Source: Bacteroidaceae bacterium
GTDB taxonomy: Bacteria; Bacteroidota; Bacteroidia; Bacteroidales; Bacteroidaceae
Length of the DNA: 54,192 nt
Reading direction: 5' to 3'
Assembly (NCBI GenBank): GCA_017469525.1
Contig: JAFUGG010000009.1
Coordinates: 1-54,192 of the forward strand
Shown here piece after piece: positions 1-8,013 of the stretch. The position numbers and the translations under genes were made by a program. Position 1 is the first letter of the stretch. Each line of letters opens with the position of its first letter. The notes under the pieces were generated by a model, which saw only the letters and a list, made by a program, of their open reading frames with translations, was not told where the DNA came from and searched no databases.

Positions 1-40
1 TTAACAAACTTTTTGTACCTTTGCAGCACACTGCCAAAGT

Positions 41-88
41 GGTATACTTTTAGATTATTATCTGGTATACTTTTACGTTATCATTTAC
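41..88. mobile_element. Possible end of an insertion sequence (IS21-like terminal repeats)
   Basis: Two direct copies of GGTATACTTTTA lie at 41-52 and 64-75. They sit exactly where the neighbouring Fic/AbiEi-like reading frame stops matching its family. Read on the minus strand, the foreign sequence begins with TGT at about position 88. Multiple subterminal direct repeats and a TG...CA terminus are typical of IS21-family elements. The body of the element would lie to the left of the window, so this is inference only. A plus-strand TACCTTTG promoter-like box is at 16-23. Confidence 0.35.
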
Positions 89-419
89 ATCCCTGCATCA
101 AGTGGACGGTGACACCAGGTAAAGAGACATTCTTGGTGTATGTATATGTTAGAAATATATCGCCGTCAGCAGTAGGCTTCAGTTCGTAGGCTGAACGATG
201 GCTTATGACCGCATGTGGATATAATTGTCCCAACACATAAAACAGATTTCTCTTTATAATAGTCTCTGGAGCTTCATCCATATTAGTCGTGTAAACCTTT
301 GGGGCAATCTTTCGGAGAGTGCCTTCTTTTAACATTGCAGCCTTGTGTGTCAGCTCTGTTTTATCCGAAGTCGCCATTACAATTTCCTGCACATTCTGGA
401 GCGAAGTATTCTTTGCCAT
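81..419 (-). pseudogene. Truncated N-terminal part of a Fic/AbiEi-type protein
   Basis: The 112 codons resemble the N-terminal winged-helix (AbiEi antitoxin-like) part of Bacteroidales proteins that usually continue for several hundred residues into a Fic-type or related C-terminal domain. The conserved stretch with KVYTTNM, IIKRNLFYVLG and HAVISHRSA is present. The frame then ends abruptly after VTVHLMQG, followed by two foreign codons and a stop. No C-terminal domain is found to the left, so the protein is probably inactive as an effector, although an isolated DNA-binding domain could still be made. A promoter (TATCTTTG on the minus strand, 448-455) is intact. The family name is from memory of the pattern; the truncation is seen directly. 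Confidence 0.55.
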
Positions 420-447
420 TTTTTTCGATTAACTTATAAATTTGGTG

Positions 448-455
448 CAAAGATA
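448..455 (-). promoter_or_regulatory. Bacteroidetes-type -7 box for the truncated Fic/AbiEi-like gene
   Basis: TATCTTTG reads on the minus strand 29 bases upstream of the ATG at 419. The -33 region is weak. Three TTCGATTAA-like words (about 425-432, 465-472 and 498-505, one of them variant) surround it and could be operator sites for the encoded winged-helix domain; that is speculation. Confidence 0.5.
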
Positions 456-762
456 CGATTTTTTTTCGAATAAGAAGTATAAAATCTGGAGTTTTTGTCG
501 ATTAAGGGTTGTTCCATAGCCATTTTGTCTGTGATTTAGACATGTGTTTATTATATCACTTATGTCTTGAAAGCAAACAATGCTCTAACTGATCCTGTCA
601 GAAACTTTTCCAAGTTGATTACACCTTATTATATTATATTGTGTAACACATGTAACACTATTCGTTCTGTCAAAAATCATGTGGAGATATATTGCAATCT
701 GCGTTGAATATGTTAAAAATAGGTGTTTTTCAACCATCGTTAGAGTTTTTTAAGTCACTTCT

Positions 763-794
763 TTTGGCAGTTTGTTCGTTTTTATATAATTTTG
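763..794 (+). promoter_or_regulatory. Strong Bacteroidetes-type promoter with no ORF behind it
   Basis: TTTG at 763-766 and TAATTTTG at 787-794 are separated by 20 bp, the canonical arrangement. Transcription should start near 801. No credible coding frame follows before the terminator at 1103-1137. Confidence 0.6.
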
Positions 795-800
795 CACCCA

Positions 801-1134
801 CGTAAGAAGACTACTGCGGTGGTCAAGTCGTGGTCAACGCGACTAACAGGAAAGTGTTACATTTTGTGTTACAGAAAGACATTGGCTGATTGCCAACTAC
901 CTGAGAATAAAGGCGGTTTGAATAGAGGTTCACAATCCTCTCCTTCCGCTTGAAAAGCGTAAATGGTTGATTATTAGCCAGTTAAGGAATCTTCAAATGG
1001 ATTCAAAGTGACAAAAGTGTTACACTGACAGCTGACAGAGAAGATACAGACTGATAATCAACGCATTAGAGAGCGGGTTCACAAGCCTCTCTCTCCGCTA
1101 AGGAAGGCAACCTTTTGAGAGGTTGCCTTCTTGC
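801..1134 (+). ncRNA. Candidate non-coding RNA or integration-site transcript
   Basis: A good promoter (763-794) and a strong intrinsic terminator (1103-1137) bracket about 330 nt without a usable ORF. The interval contains two imperfect copies of a block that starts with AAGTGTTACA (850-860 and about 1015-1024) and ends in a hairpin plus TCCGCT (920-950 and 1071-1099), resembling the T-arm and acceptor 3' end of a tRNA-Ser. GTGGTCAA also occurs twice (820-840), and an inverted TGTAACAC pair lies upstream at about 644-658. It may be a structured RNA, or an attachment-site region left by an integrative element. No known RNA family was recognised. Confidence 0.35.
920..1099 (+). repeat. Two tRNA-Ser 3'-end-like repeats
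   Basis: Copies at 920-950 and 1071-1099 share GTTCACAA flanked by complementary arms and ending in TCCGCT. The loop TTCACAA is not a normal T-loop (TTCRANY), and no matching 5' acceptor strand, D-arm or anticodon arm lies upstream. They are therefore not tRNA genes. Tyrosine recombinases commonly use tRNA 3' ends as attachment sites, so a relic of integration is one explanation. Confidence 0.4.
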
Positions 1135-1137
1135 TTT
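1103..1137 (+). terminator. Rho-independent terminator of the candidate RNA
   Basis: An 11-bp perfect stem (1103-1113 with 1120-1130), six-base loop and a T-rich tail follow the tRNA-like repeat. It also lies just beyond the end of the convergent thioesterase gene and could work for both strands. Confidence 0.7.
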
Positions 1138-1157
1138 TATAGCTGCTTTGCCAGCTT

Positions 1158-1874
1158 TTATGAGTGCTTTGCCAGGTTGAAGTCGATGATGGCGGAGGCT
1201 TCTTGGCCGAGGGAGAGGGAGATGATGGTGCCTGTCTCGGTCGGGAAGAGGGTGGGGGTGAGCTGGTCGCCGAGCTTGGCTGCCACTCGGTATTCTACCC
1301 GGAGGCCTTTCACTTCGCTTCCTTCGGGCAGCAGCTCCATTGCCATGCGGACGTAGTTGGCATTGTTCATGTGGCGATTATAATCAATGTCGGCACGCAA
1401 AACCTTGACGGGTTCAAGAACCTTGCCACCTTCATGGGGCAGGATGATGCGTCGGTCGCCGTAGTTCATGTCGAGCTGAGGCTCAAGGGTCATGGAGGCG
1501 ATGGTGGCGTCGTCCACACGTTTCAGCTTGCCGGTCGCTTTGTCCACGAAGGCTCCCATGCTCCAGGTCTTGTAGCAAGGCTTGCCTTCGGCATCGTAGA
1601 TGAAGGTGTTGCGGAAGCCGAACATCGGTTTCATGCCGTAGACGGAGGACGTGACGGTGAGTTCTTCCTTGTAGCGTGGCACGCGGACGACCTCTACTTG
1701 TCGGGAGGCGAGCAGTTGTGCCATGTTCTGACTGGCGAAGTACTCCCTGACGCCAGGTTCGCTGTCTATCCACATCTCCGAGCAGTCTTGCATCATCTGA
1801 AGGGCGGAGTAGAGCTTGAGCCGCCCGTCGCTGTCGCAGGTGCTGGTGGTTACTTTGTATGTTAAGGTATACAT
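1158..1874 (-). CDS. Acyl-ACP thioesterase (Fat family, double hotdog)
   Basis: The 238-aa protein should hydrolyse acyl-acyl carrier protein to release free fatty acids in the cytoplasm. The length fits bacterial members of the Fat/acyl-ACP thioesterase family (two hotdog folds). The second half contains DYNRHMNNANYV (about residue 165), matching the family's catalytic Asn-x-His element; the first half has the matching ALQMMQDCSEMW hotdog helix. It is the last gene of a minus-strand operon (small protein, DUF4250, DUF2284, thioesterase) and starts 16 bp after the DUF2284 gene. A role in membrane lipid turnover or fatty acid release is inferred. Confidence 0.88.
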   Translation of the reverse strand: MYTLTYKVTTSTCDSDGRLKLYSALQMMQDCSEMWIDSEPGVREYFASQNMAQLLASRQVEVVRVPRYKEELTVTSSVYGMKPMFGFRNTFIYDAEGKPCYKTWSMGAFVDKATGKLKRVDDATIASMTLEPQLDMNYGDRRIILPHEGGKVLEPVKVLRADIDYNRHMNNANYVRMAMELLPEGSEVKGLRVEYRVAAKLGDQLTPTLFPTETGTIISLSLGQEASAIIDFNLAKHS

Positions 1875-1890
1875 ATATACAATGTAGTTG

Positions 1891-2676
1891 TCAGTGTTTC
1901 TTTTGGTAGAAGATGCCGCAGAGGAGGGTGAGATACTCGGGGATGAGGTCGCCTTTGCTCCACTTTATGTCGAGGCCGAGCAGTTCTTTTGCTGTCATGC
2001 TCATGTCGAAGCCAAAGGCCTCGAGGGAAGGGCGCACCTTGTCGGGATGCTTGCAGGGCTTGCCTTCGGTCCTTGCGCAAGGTTTTCCTTCGCAGTAGGG
2101 ACACGAGCCGACAAAGCCGCAACAGTAGCCGTCGAGTTGTTTCTCTGTCTCCAGAAGCTCCTTGTTGAGGCTGACGATTACTGGTTCCATCAGTTCGCCG
2201 GCAAGTGAGAGGGGCAGCCGCTTGTCGTGGGGCGTAATCTTCACGCCTATGATGCGGACGCGTTCATAGTTCTCGATGATGGCAAGCGGATTATAGTCGA
2301 AGGGCGGACATCCGTAGCGGCGACCGTAGTTTCCGCATTGCTGGCAGAAGGTCAGGAAGTAGTCCGCCTTGCGGAAACGTTCGATGTAGGTCTTCGTGTC
2401 GATGTCTGCAGTGAAGCGTTCGGTAGTGATGTCGAGCATTCCCTCCATTCTCTCCACGGCCTCGGCAATGTCCTGTGCGAAGCGACCATGCTCGCGCAGG
2501 AAGTCTTGCCGCCCTGCTGAGAGGAGGTCGTAGAGTTCCGGGTTCATGTCGTCGGCATAGGAGGCGATGGCACACTCAATGTCGTCCCTCTGCCATTCGA
2601 GTTGGGAGTGGACGTAGACGTTGCGCTTCTGGTGGAGGAAGCTGTATGCGGTCTCGATGGCGTCGCGTGTTATCAT
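1891..2676 (-). CDS. DUF2284 predicted metal-binding protein
   Basis: This 261-aa protein carries the DUF2284 signature from about residue 85: CQQCGNYGRRYGCPPF, then a second cysteine-rich cluster CCGFVGSCPYCEGKPCARTEGKPC, which together look able to hold an Fe-S cluster or another metal. The biochemical role of the family is unknown to me. Residues 1-80 form an additional helical region upstream of the DUF2284 part. The ATG at 2676 overlaps the stop of the DUF4250 gene (ATGA), so the two are probably translationally coupled. Confidence 0.8.
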   Translation of the reverse strand: MITRDAIETAYSFLHQKRNVYVHSQLEWQRDDIECAIASYADDMNPELYDLLSAGRQDFLREHGRFAQDIAEAVERMEGMLDITTERFTADIDTKTYIERFRKADYFLTFCQQCGNYGRRYGCPPFDYNPLAIIENYERVRIIGVKITPHDKRLPLSLAGELMEPVIVSLNKELLETEKQLDGYCCGFVGSCPYCEGKPCARTEGKPCKHPDKVRPSLEAFGFDMSMTAKELLGLDIKWSKGDLIPEYLTLLCGIFYQKKH

Positions 2677-2873
2677 GCGTCGAAGCCTGTAGGGCGGAAC
2701 TGCCGTTGCTGCTCGCTCCAGACGAATCCCTCGCCGAGCAGGTATTCCTTCACTTCTTCGGGCTCTCGGCCGAAGGCATAGCAGAGCGACTCCAGCGTGT
2801 CGTATTCGTCGTCTCGCAGGAGCATATTGACGGTGGAGACCAGTATGGCGGGGTCACTTGGCAGATGGTCCAT
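2673..2873 (-). CDS. DUF4250 small protein
   Basis: The 66-aa protein has the pattern LPSDPAILVSTVNMLLRD followed by a short helical segment and a C-terminal FVWSEQQRQF, as in DUF4250 proteins of Firmicutes and Bacteroidetes. It is small, soluble, has no signal peptide and no known function. It overlaps the DUF2284 start by four bases and the upstream small gene by 20 bases, showing tight operon packing. Confidence 0.75.
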   Translation of the reverse strand: MDHLPSDPAILVSTVNMLLRDDEYDTLESLCYAFGREPEEVKEYLLGEGFVWSEQQRQFRPTGFDA

Positions 2874-3003
2874 CGTCTTCTTTCTTCTGATTGGGGTCGG
2901 GAAAGTGTTTGTCGCCGTTACTGACTTCTTCTTCCCAGGGCTTGAGAGTCTTTGCCTCGCCTGTCTGGTCGTCTTTCCTTACCCAGTAGCTTCCTATTCC
3001 CAT
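2854..3003 (-). CDS. Small hydrophilic protein, first gene of the thioesterase operon
   Basis: I choose the ATG at 3003 (49 aa, starting MGIGSYWVRKDDQTGE) rather than a longer in-frame start at 3054, because the promoter -7 box (3024-3031) lies inside the longer version and would start transcription near 3016. The protein is charged, proline-rich at the end, without a signal or membrane segment. I do not recognise the family. It overlaps the DUF4250 gene by 20 bases. Confidence 0.55.
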   Translation of the reverse strand: MGIGSYWVRKDDQTGEAKTLKPWEEEVSNGDKHFPDPNQKKEDDGPSAK

Positions 3004-3023
3004 AATATTCTTATTTCCGTACG

Positions 3024-3031
3024 CAAAGGTA
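3024..3031 (-). promoter_or_regulatory. -7 box of the thioesterase operon
   Basis: TACCTTTG on the minus strand, 21 bases upstream of the ATG at 3003. It decides the start of the first gene of the operon. Confidence 0.65.
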
Positions 3032-3115
3032 GGGAAAAATACGTATTCAGTCAAGCCGAATAGGGTAAAAGTGAAGAAAAAAGCATGGGGGATGCGTTTT
3101 TTTATGTAAAAAGTG

Positions 3116-3145
3116 TTGCAGATTTGTAAATAAGTTGTAATTTTG
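3116..3145 (+). promoter_or_regulatory. Promoter of the outer-membrane barrel gene
   Basis: TTG at 3116-3118 and TAATTTTG at 3138-3145 with 19 bp between. It implies a leader of about 40 nt before the ATG at 3190. Confidence 0.65.
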
Positions 3146-3189
3146 CAAGTGATTGTTTAACCCTAATTACTAATTTAAACATTTTTATT

Positions 3190-3702
3190 ATGAAAGCAAT
3201 CAAGTTTCTTATTGCCGCAATGGCAGTGTCATTTGCAATGAGTGCAAATGCAAAAGTCTTTGACGAGAACTACTTTGCAGTTAACCTGAATGTAGGTTCC
3301 TATGCTCCCAGCACTGCCGGCTTCGGCCTGGGTGTCGGCTTCCAGACAGAGCTTCTCACCACCAATTGGGTGACGCTGAACTGGGACGTACTGCATTTCC
3401 AGTGGAGCGCTCCCTTTAACTCACCCGGTGATTTCGACGACCTGAGCTTCAAGACTGGTCTGCGTGCTTTCAGCCCCACTTTTGCCAACGACCACCTGCG
3501 TGCATACACGAACCTGGACATGGGCTATGTGCTGGGTTTGGCCAACTTTGATGGAGTGACCACAAGCCATTTCTTCGGTCTGACCTATGGCATTGGCCTG
3601 CAGCTGAACAAGAAATGGTCGCTGGGCTACTCGCTGGAGTTCGTCAAGAACGGTGATGTTAAGGGCAAGAGCCACTACGCATCTTTGGCTTATACCTTCT
3701 AA
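3190..3702 (+). CDS. Small outer-membrane beta-barrel protein
   Basis: The 170-aa protein begins with a clear Sec signal peptide (positive start, hydrophobic core, cleavage after about ANA at residue 21). The mature part is made of alternating, aromatic-rich strands (WVTLNWDVLHFQW, HFFGLTYGIGLQLN, WSLGYSLEF) and ends in ASLAYTF, with the terminal aromatic residue typical of BAM-assembled barrels. Eight strands are plausible by length. It is monocistronic with its own promoter and terminator. Function is unknown; it resembles the general OmpW/OmpA-barrel-like proteins of Bacteroidales. Confidence 0.75.
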   Translation: MKAIKFLIAAMAVSFAMSANAKVFDENYFAVNLNVGSYAPSTAGFGLGVGFQTELLTTNWVTLNWDVLHFQWSAPFNSPGDFDDLSFKTGLRAFSPTFANDHLRAYTNLDMGYVLGLANFDGVTTSHFFGLTYGIGLQLNKKWSLGYSLEFVKNGDVKGKSHYASLAYTF

Positions 3703-3727
3703 GCAGAGCAGTTTGATAAAATAACAC

Positions 3728-3762
3728 ATCGGGGATTGTCCTATGGGCAGTTCCCGATTTTC
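3728..3762 (+). terminator. Terminator after the barrel gene
   Basis: ATCGGGGA at 3728-3735 pairs with TTCCCGAT at 3751-3758 with one mismatch, with a smaller GTCC/GGGC stem inside, followed by a T tract. Confidence 0.6.
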
Positions 3763-3822
3763 GTATAAATAAGGCATAATTTTATCAGGAAAAATCTTTA
3801 CAAGATTTTGTGTTTTCGGCTC

Positions 3823-3954
3823 GTCGTCCAACGTCGAATTGGTCGACGCATACGGGGGCGTTGGTCAAAGAAGGCAGTCGATTTTGCAAAAGAATACTAA
3901 TGCGTTGACTCAAGACCTATGCTTCGTTGGGCGACAAAACAGGCCGATTTTGTT
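3823..3954. repeat. Degenerate 22-bp tandem array (locus A)
   Basis: Six consecutive 22-bp units can be laid out from 3823. Units 1 and 2 share a terminal TTGGTC; units 3 and 6 carry CGATTTTG in the same register although two diverged units lie between; unit 4 has GAATACTAATGC, the word also found in arrays D and F. Primary sequence is poorly kept but the period is exact. Confidence 0.5.
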
Positions 3955-4040
3955 ACCTTAATAGGAAGTATTTGTTCTATTTCCGTACTTCTCAAAATTG
4001 ATTGAAATTATAACTCGCTGAAACATGTGTAGTTGCAAAA

Positions 4041-4095
4041 ATGCAAAAAACGGAGCCTCGGGTGCCCTCGGGCTGTTCGGAGGCCGTTTTTTGCA
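4041..4095. repeat. Long inverted repeat, possible bidirectional terminator
   Basis: ATGCAAAAAACGG at 4041-4053 is matched by CCGTTTTTTGCAT at 4083-4095, extended inward by CCTC/GAGG after a two-base bulge, with a GCCC/GGGC hairpin in the centre. The A-run on one side and T-run on the other would give a hairpin with a U tract on both strands. Confidence 0.6.
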
Positions 4096-4235
4096 TCCGG
4101 ATGAGTAAATATTTGAGAAAATCTTTACAAAATAGGGGATTTACAGACACAGAAGAAGTGAGGTTCTCCCACTGCCGAGGCAGAGGAAGGCGAAGTCGCG
4201 AAATCAGGATAATGCATCAAGTAAAGAGCCGAGAA

Positions 4236-4267
4236 TTTGCAAATATAAGATTTTTATCTTATCTTTG
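4236..4267 (+). promoter_or_regulatory. Promoter of the purM-prfA-lpx-mrcA operon
   Basis: TTTG at 4236-4239 and TATCTTTG at 4260-4267 with 20 bp between. Transcription should begin near 4274, which rules out an in-frame start at 4265 and supports the ATG at 4298. Confidence 0.75.
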
Positions 4268-4297
4268 CACGCGGAAACAAAGAGACAAAGCACAATT

Positions 4298-5464
4298 ATG
4301 AGCAACCAACGCTATATGATGCGCGGTGTGAGCGCCGCTAAGGAGGACGTCCACAACGCTATCAAAAACATCGACAAGGGCATCTTCCCGCAGGCTTTCT
4401 GCAAGATAATCCCCGACATTCTGGGTGGCGATCCGGACTATTGCAACATTATGCACGCCGACGGAGCCGGCACGAAGTCCAGCCTCGCCTATATGTATTG
4501 GAAAGAGACGGGCGATTTGAGTGTCTGGAAAGGCATTGCCCAGGACGCGCTCATCATGAATACCGACGACCTGCTCTGCGTGGGCGCCGTCGATAACATA
4601 CTGGTTTCCTCCACGATAGGGCGCAACAAGATGCTCATCCCGGGCGAGGTCATCTCCGCCATCATCAACGGAACCGACGAACTGATGCAGGAACTTCGCG
4701 ACATGGGAATAGGCATCTACGGCACAGGCGGCGAGACGGCCGACGTGGGAGACCTCGTCAGGACCATCATCGTGGACTCGACCGTCACCTGTCGCATGAA
4801 GCGAAGTGACGTCATCAACAACGCCAACATCCGTCCCGGCGACGTCATCGTGGGCCTTTCCTCCTCAGGGCAAGCCACTTACGAGAAGGAATACAACGGC
4901 GGCATGGGCTCGAACGGCCTCACCTCCGCCCGTCATGATGTCTTTGCCAAGTACCTTGCTGAGAAGTACCCCGAGAGCTACGACCACGCCGTCCCCGAGG
5001 AGTTGGTGTATAGCGGCAAGTATATGTTGACGGACAGCGTTGAAGGAAGCCCTCTCCCGGCTGGCAAGCTCGTACTTTCGCCAACGAGGACATATGCTCC
5101 AGTTGTCAGGAAGATGCTCGACGAGATGCGTCCTGCGATACACGGCATGGTGCATTGCACAGGCGGGGCGCAGACGAAAATCCTCCATTTCATCGGCGAA
5201 AACTGCCGCGTCATAAAGGACAACATGTTTCCCGTCCCGCCGCTCTTCCGCATCATACAGGAGCAGAGCCAGACCGATTGGGCAGAGATGTATAAGGTCT
5301 TCAACATGGGCCATCGCCTCGAGGTCTATGTCGCTCCCCAGGACGCAGAACGCGTCATCGCCATCAGCAAAAGCTTCAACATCGATGCACAAATCGTCGG
5401 TCGCATAGAAGAAGGCCAGAAGAGCCTCACCATCAGAAGCGAGTTCGGCGAGTTCAACTACTGA
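4298..5464 (+). CDS. purM: Phosphoribosylformylglycinamidine cyclo-ligase (AIR synthase)
   Basis: This enzyme closes the imidazole ring of AIR from FGAM with ATP in de novo purine synthesis. The 388-aa protein begins MSNQRYMMRGVSAAKEDVHN and has the PurM hallmarks HADGAGTKSS near the N-terminus, MNTDDLLCVGA, GTGGETADVGD and a C-terminal PVPPLFRIIQ. It is longer than the E. coli enzyme (about 345 aa), as expected for the Bacteroidetes form. The start at 4298 is preferred because the promoter box ends at 4267. It is the first gene of a long plus-strand operon; the next gene follows 11 bp later. Confidence 0.93.
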   Translation: MSNQRYMMRGVSAAKEDVHNAIKNIDKGIFPQAFCKIIPDILGGDPDYCNIMHADGAGTKSSLAYMYWKETGDLSVWKGIAQDALIMNTDDLLCVGAVDNILVSSTIGRNKMLIPGEVISAIINGTDELMQELRDMGIGIYGTGGETADVGDLVRTIIVDSTVTCRMKRSDVINNANIRPGDVIVGLSSSGQATYEKEYNGGMGSNGLTSARHDVFAKYLAEKYPESYDHAVPEELVYSGKYMLTDSVEGSPLPAGKLVLSPTRTYAPVVRKMLDEMRPAIHGMVHCTGGAQTKILHFIGENCRVIKDNMFPVPPLFRIIQEQSQTDWAEMYKVFNMGHRLEVYVAPQDAERVIAISKSFNIDAQIVGRIEEGQKSLTIRSEFGEFNY

Positions 5465-5475
5465 AAATATTCGTC

Positions 5476-5709
5476 ATGAAAGACTTCAAGATAACCAACT
5501 ACACGACGATGGACTGGCTCAAGCAGATGGGCAGTATGCTTTGCTTTATCCACTTGGTGCAATTGGCCATTCGTGAATTCGTGGAAAGCGACTGGTTTCA
5601 CGGTTTGATGACCAGCCTCGGCGCCCTCGGATGGCTGCTGATCTATCTTCGCATCAACAGGGAAATACACAGAAAGAACCCTCAGGAAGAGGTCCTGAAT
5701 AAAGAATAA
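5476..5709 (+). CDS. Small membrane protein
   Basis: 77 aa. Two hydrophobic stretches (about residues 17-32 and 44-57, with GALGWLLIYLRI) suggest a hairpin membrane protein, followed by a charged C-terminal tail. No family was recognised. It lies between purM and prfA in the same direction with 11 bp upstream spacing, so it is co-transcribed. Confidence 0.55.
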   Translation: MKDFKITNYTTMDWLKQMGSMLCFIHLVQLAIREFVESDWFHGLMTSLGALGWLLIYLRINREIHRKNPQEEVLNKE

Positions 5710-5714
5710 GAACA

Positions 5715-5828
5715 ATGGAAATGATGGAATATATCCTTTTGGCAGCACTGCTCGTCGTCATGGTCTTCGCCTGGCGTCAGTTCTACCTTACCCACAAGAA
5801 AAAGAACCACAAGCATGGCAGAAAGTAA
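5715..5828 (+). CDS. Very short single-span membrane ORF
   Basis: A 37-codon ORF starts MEMMEYILLAALLVVMVFAW and ends in a strongly basic tail (HKKKNHKHGRK). It is one hydrophobic helix plus a lysine/histidine-rich end, a layout seen in many small bacterial membrane peptides. The stop overlaps the start of prfA by 14 bases. It is packed against its neighbours (5 bp after the previous stop), which favours real translation, but no homology is claimed. Confidence 0.45.
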   Translation: MEMMEYILLAALLVVMVFAWRQFYLTHKKKNHKHGRK

Positions 5829-6927
5829 CACTTTGCTCGACAAACTCGACGGGCTCGTGAGCCGCTTCGAAGAGGTCAGCACCCTCATCACAGACCCTGC
5901 GGTCATTGCCGACCAGAAGCGCTATGTCAAGCTCACAAAGGAATACAAGGACCTCGGCAAGATAGTTGAGGCCCGAAAGGAATACATCGGCTGTCTGCAA
6001 AACGTGGCAGACGCCAAGGAGATGCTCGCCCTTGAGGACGATGCAGAGACGAAGGAGATGCTTCGCGAAGAACTTGCCCAGAGCGAGAAACGCATCCCTG
6101 AGCTGGAGGAGGAAATCAAGCTTCTGCTCGTCCCCGCAGACCCCGAGGATGACAAGAACATCGTGCTGGAGATACGCGGAGGCACAGGCGGTGACGAGGC
6201 TGCCCTCTTTGCCGGCGACCTCTTCCGCATGTATTCCAAGTTCTTCGAGCAGAAGGGATGGAAGATGGCAGTCAGCAGCTTCAGCGAAGGAGCCGTGGGT
6301 GGTTACAAGGAAATCGTCTGTTCGGTGACTGGCGAAGGCGTCTACGGCATCATGAAATATGAGAGTGGCGTGCATCGCGTCCAGCGTGTCCCAGTCACCG
6401 AGACACAGGGCCGCGTCCATACCTCCGCAGCGACTGTGGCCGTGCTGCCAGAGGCTGAGGAGTTCGACGTTGAGATTAACGAAGGAGCCATCAAGTGGGA
6501 CACGTTCCGCTCAAGCGGTGCCGGTGGTCAGAACGTTAACAAAGTGGAGTCCGGCGTCCGTGCCCGTTACATCTGGCGAAACCCTTTCACGAACCAGGAC
6601 GAAGAGATTCTCGTGGAATGTACCGAGACGCGCGACCAGCCGAAGAACAAGGAACGAGCCCTTGCCCGCCTTCGCACGTTCATCTACGACAAGGAACATC
6701 AGAAGTACCTGGACGACATCGCGAGCCGACGCAAAACAATGGTTTCCACCGGAGACCGTTCTGCAAAGATTCGCACATACAACTATCCGCAGGGACGCAT
6801 CACAGACCATCGCATCGGATACACTATCTACAACCTGCCCTCCTTCATGGATGGCAACATCCAGGACTGCATCGACCATCTCATCGTGGCTGAGAATGCC
6901 GAGCGACTCAAAGAATCGGAACTGTAA
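5815..6927 (+). CDS. prfA: Peptide chain release factor 1
   Basis: RF1 recognises UAA and UAG in the ribosomal A site and triggers peptide release. The 370-aa length is typical. The catalytic GGQ is at about residues 237-239 within SSGAGGQNVNKVES; the codon-recognition loop reads RVPVTETQGRVH, i.e. a P-x-T tripeptide typical of RF1 rather than the SPF of RF2. The N-terminal coiled coil and the C-terminal RTYNYPQGRITDHRIG motif are present. It sits in the purM operon. Confidence 0.96.
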   Translation: MAESNTLLDKLDGLVSRFEEVSTLITDPAVIADQKRYVKLTKEYKDLGKIVEARKEYIGCLQNVADAKEMLALEDDAETKEMLREELAQSEKRIPELEEEIKLLLVPADPEDDKNIVLEIRGGTGGDEAALFAGDLFRMYSKFFEQKGWKMAVSSFSEGAVGGYKEIVCSVTGEGVYGIMKYESGVHRVQRVPVTETQGRVHTSAATVAVLPEAEEFDVEINEGAIKWDTFRSSGAGGQNVNKVESGVRARYIWRNPFTNQDEEILVECTETRDQPKNKERALARLRTFIYDKEHQKYLDDIASRRKTMVSTGDRSAKIRTYNYPQGRITDHRIGYTIYNLPSFMDGNIQDCIDHLIVAENAERLKESEL

Positions 6928-6948
6928 AGAATAAACACTATAAGAGAC

Positions 6949-7191
6949 ATGGGACTGTGGAATGACATCAAACAAGAATGGACGTGGGAAGGTTTCAAGG
7001 CCTCCATGCGCGAGGATTGGGACAACCTGCTGGGAATTTTCCTGGCAGACATACTCACGAAGCCTATGATGAAATGGATGGGAATGGAAGACAGCGGCTG
7101 GCGATTCTTCCTGATCTACACGCTGATTGTCATCGTCTTCTGCATCGTGATAGGAATTGCTAAAGGAATAATGAAAAGATACCACAGATGA
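6949..7191 (+). CDS. Small membrane protein next to pyrF
   Basis: 80 aa. The first 45 residues are amphipathic and tryptophan-rich ([17 protein letters not shown]), then one transmembrane helix (about residues 51-71, [19 protein letters not shown]) and a short basic tail. No family recognised. Its TGA overlaps the pyrF ATG (ATGA, 7188-7191), so the two are probably translationally coupled. Confidence 0.6.
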   Translation: MGLWNDIKQEWTWEGFKASMREDWDNLLGIFLADILTKPMMKWMGMEDSGWRFFLIYTLIVIVFCIVIGIAKGIMKRYHR

Positions 7192-8006
7192 ACAGACAAG
7201 AACTCGTAGATAACATACGAAGGAAGCAGAGCTTCCTGTGCGTCGGTCTTGACACCGACCTCCAGAAGGTCCCCGGGCATCTGCTCACAGAGGAGGACCC
7301 CATCTTCGCTTTCAACAAAGCCATCATCGACGCCACCGCGCCCTATTGCGTCGCATATAAACCGAACCTGGCCTTCTATGAAGCGGCCGGCGTGAAAGGC
7401 TTGATGGCTTTCGAGAAAACAGTGAAGTACCTGAAGCAGCACTACCCTGACCAGTTCATCATAGCCGACGCCAAGCGAGGCGACATAGGCAACACGAGCA
7501 AGATGTACGCCCGAACGTTCTTCGGAGAGTACGACGTGGACGCCCTCACCGTGGCTCCCTACATGGGAGAGGACAGCGTGACGCCGTTCATACAAGGTTA
7601 TGACGGCCATTGGGTCATTCTGCTTGCCTTGACGAGCAACAAGGGGTCGCTCGACTTCCAGTTGATGGAGGACAAGAATGGCGAGCGATTGTTCGAGAAG
7701 GTGATACGTAAGAGTCGCGAATGGGGCAATGATGAGAACCTGATGTACGTGGTTGGAGCCACGAGAGGGGAATTGTTCCAGGACATCCGACGCGTGGCAC
7801 CGAAGGCTTTCCTGCTCGTTCCGGGCATTGGCGCACAAGGCGGCAGCCTTGAAGAAGTATGTCGTCACGGCATGACGGAGGACATCGGATTGCTGGTCAA
7901 CAGCAGTCGCGCCATCATCTACGCCGACAATACCGAGAACTTTGCACAGGTGGCAGGCGAGAAAGCAAAAGAAGTGGCCGAGCAGATGGCCGCACTCTTA
8001 AAATAA
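7188..8006 (+). CDS. pyrF: Orotidine 5'-phosphate decarboxylase
   Basis: PyrF converts OMP to UMP, the last step of de novo pyrimidine synthesis. The 272-aa length and the motif [15 protein letters not shown] (catalytic Asp-Lys-Asp set) mark the longer type 2 subfamily found in Bacteroidetes and Actinobacteria. [14 protein letters not shown] near the N-terminus and [12 protein letters not shown] near the C-terminus are also characteristic. Start overlaps the previous stop; lpxD follows after 7 bp. Confidence 0.95.
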   Translation: MNRQELVDNIRRKQSFLCVGLDTDLQKVPGHLLTEEDPIFAFNKAIIDATAPYCVAYKPNLAFYEAAGVKGLMAFEKTVKYLKQHYPDQFIIADAKRGDIGNTSKMYARTFFGEYDVDALTVAPYMGEDSVTPFIQGYDGHWVILLALTSNKGSLDFQLMEDKNGERLFEKVIRKSREWGNDENLMYVVGATRGELFQDIRRVAPKAFLLVPGIGAQGGSLEEVCRHGMTEDIGLLVNSSRAIIYADNTENFAQVAGEKAKEVAEQMAALLK

Positions 8007-8013
8007 AATAGAT

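Noticed and set aside
920..1099. tRNA-Ser genes
   Set aside because: Only the 3' end is imitated. No 5' acceptor strand, D-arm or anticodon arm was found, and the T-loop is not canonical.
4265..4297. Longer start for purM
   Set aside because: The promoter -7 box overlaps it; transcription begins downstream, and AIR synthases of this group start with MSNxRYxxRG.
4041..4301. An 86-codon ORF upstream of purM
   Set aside because: It begins inside an inverted repeat and runs through the purM promoter; no protein-like features.
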